Assembly: GCF_000702665.1 (NCBI RefSeq)
Contig: NZ_JNJA01000010.1
Span: forward strand, 1 to 64,000
DNA from: Solidesulfovibrio alcoholivorans DSM 5433
GTDB lineage: Bacteria; Desulfobacterota; Desulfovibrionia; Desulfovibrionales; Desulfovibrionaceae
Length of the DNA stretch: 64,000 bases
Reading direction: 5' to 3'
Of this stretch, positions 63,002 through 64,000 are shown piece by piece (the first letter of the stretch is position 1; each line of letters starts with the position of its first letter). Under the pieces are notes generated by a model that was not told where the DNA came from, ran no database searches, and was given only the letters and a program-made list of their open reading frames with translations. A program made the position numbers and the translations under genes.

Positions 63002-64000
63002 ATGGAAGCCGTCTTCTTCCGATTCCTGGCCCGCGAACTGGCCGCGCTCCTGCCCGGCTGCCGGGTGGAAAAGGTCTTTTTGCCCGCACAAAACGTCTTT
63101 TCCATGGCCCTGTACCTGCCCCCGGGGCGCGAAGCGCCGGACGGGTCCGGCAAGAAGACCGTGTACCTGCACGCCCGCTACGGCACGGGCCGTTTTTTCC
63201 TCTTTCTCTCGCCGCAAAAAACCGTACAGCCCGAGCGCGCGCCGGCCGCGGCCATGCGCCTGCGCAAACACCTTCGCGGCCGGCGCGTGGCGGGCGTGGT
63301 CGCGGACTGGCAAAACCGCCGTCTGGCCCTGGTCATGGCCGGCGAAGGCCCGCACCTGCTGCTCGACCCGAAAAGCTTTCCGCAGCTGTGCGACGCGCCC
63401 CCGCCGCCGCAGGAGGGCGAGCCCGACTGGCCGCAACCGGACGCGATCCTGTCCGACCCCGACATCTGGCGGCCCCACCCCCAGCTTTCCCCGGCGCTTC
63501 GCCGCCGCCTGGCCGCGCTGCCGCAGGAACAGGCCGCGGCCGTCTACGCCAGGCTGCGCGCGCCCGAGGCCGAAGGCTATTTTCTGGAATACGCCAAGGG
63601 CGAACCCGACGCCCTGTGGCCGGTCCGCTGGGCGGAAAAGGACAAGCCGGGCCGCGAGACGCGCGCCTTCCCGAGCGCCCTGGCCGCTGCCGCCGCCTTC
63701 GGAGAGCCCCTGGCCTTCGGCGAGGTTTCCGGCCGCCAGGATGCGCCGCAAGCGGCCGCGGCCACCGCGGCCGCGCGCCGGCTGTCCCGGGCCCTGGTCA
63801 AACTTGCCGCTGACGAGGCGCGCATGCGGGAATTTCTTGCCCGCCGGCCCCAGGCGGACCTGCTCGCCGCCAACCTGCACGCCTTGGACAAACAGGCCAA
63901 GATTCCTCACCTTTTTCTGCCAGGACCGGACGGCGTTCCCGTTGCGCTCGAACTGGACCCGTCGCTCACCGTGGTCCGGAATATGCAAAAGCTGTATGAT
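63002..64000 (+). CDS. NFACT-family protein (RqcH-like), cut by window end
   Basis: First 333 residues of an NFACT protein, the family of RqcH/Tae2/NEMF and of the older label 'fibronectin-binding protein'. In bacteria RqcH binds stalled 50S subunits and adds alanine tails to stuck chains. The opening MEAVFFRFLARELAALLPGC, the VYLHARYGTGRFFLFLSPQ strand pair, and the closing ALELDPSLTVVRNMQKLYD (N-terminal half of the NFACT coiled-coil hinge) match the family. The ATG at 63002 follows the weak CCCCTCGACTCCC region, so the start is tentative. The C-terminal RNA-binding part lies beyond the window. Confidence 0.8.
   Translation, partial: MEAVFFRFLARELAALLPGCRVEKVFLPAQNVFSMALYLPPGREAPDGSGKKTVYLHARYGTGRFFLFLSPQKTVQPERAPAAAMRLRKHLRGRRVAGVVADWQNRRLALVMAGEGPHLLLDPKSFPQLCDAPPPPQEGEPDWPQPDAILSDPDIWRPHPQLSPALRRRLAALPQEQAAAVYARLRAPEAEGYFLEYAKGEPDALWPVRWAEKDKPGRETRAFPSALAAAAAFGEPLAFGEVSGRQDAPQAAAATAAARRLSRALVKLAADEARMREFLARRPQADLLAANLHALDKQAKIPHLFLPGPDGVPVALELDPSLTVVRNMQKLYD

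Overview
The window is high-GC bacterial chromosome, most like a sulfate reducer of the Desulfovibrionaceae (Desulfovibrio/Solidesulfovibrio type). This is inferred from two Desulfovibrio-type trimeric porins, a MucR-like regulator, the mtaB-DUF4416-yicC-remA-gmk gene order, many chemoreceptors, and an intergenic hairpin repeat of a kind I recall from this group. No marker rRNA is present, so the assignment is an inference.

Layout. 1-2660 is the right end of an integrated genomic island: the start of an IS21-family element that has landed in a small gene, a HigBA-type toxin-antitoxin pair, and a tyrosine integrase next to a duplicated 3' half of tRNA-Asp (the attachment site). From 2700 on the DNA looks like core chromosome: an RRM protein, small unknown proteins, an exported transglutaminase-like protein, tatA, a saccharopine-dehydrogenase-like enzyme, the queuosine precursor genes (queD-queE-queC against queF), a YihY membrane protein, a bacterial metacaspase, a Cys-rich protein, uvrA and a flavodoxin/ferredoxin protein.

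17.7-29 kb is a chemosensory block of four paralogous methyl-accepting chemotaxis proteins, all on the + strand, with one unknown gene on the opposite strand between the second and third. Receptors 2 and 3 share a 221-nt perfectly identical stretch, and receptor 2 has lost 13 residues from one arm of its signalling hairpin. Then come purD-purE, a MucR-like regulator without its zinc ligands, a catalytically degenerate EAL protein, the overlapping run mtaB-DUF4416-yicC-remA-gmk, a TPR-HDOD pair, recJ, and two tandem porins (40-44 kb).

43.7-51.5 kb carries a Sel1-repeat trypsin-like protease coupled to a small exported protein, an EI24/CysZ-like membrane protein, the potassium transporter kup, tatC with long disordered tails, and a 3D-domain lipoprotein. 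51.7-56.6 kb is a mirror-image locus: two divergent pairs, each made of an XRE-cupin regulator and an acyl-CoA synthetase. The right end holds an acyltransferase-3 membrane protein, a metal P-type ATPase with its MarR regulator, a GAF-gap operon, dksA and the start of an NFACT (RqcH-like) gene that runs off the window.

The most useful second looks are the three copies of a terminator-like hairpin repeat (7.3, 16.3 and 51.7 kb), the recombining chemoreceptor array, the mirrored cupin/acyl-CoA synthetase pairs, and the degenerate regulators at 31-32 kb. All identifications come from reading motifs; no database search was run.
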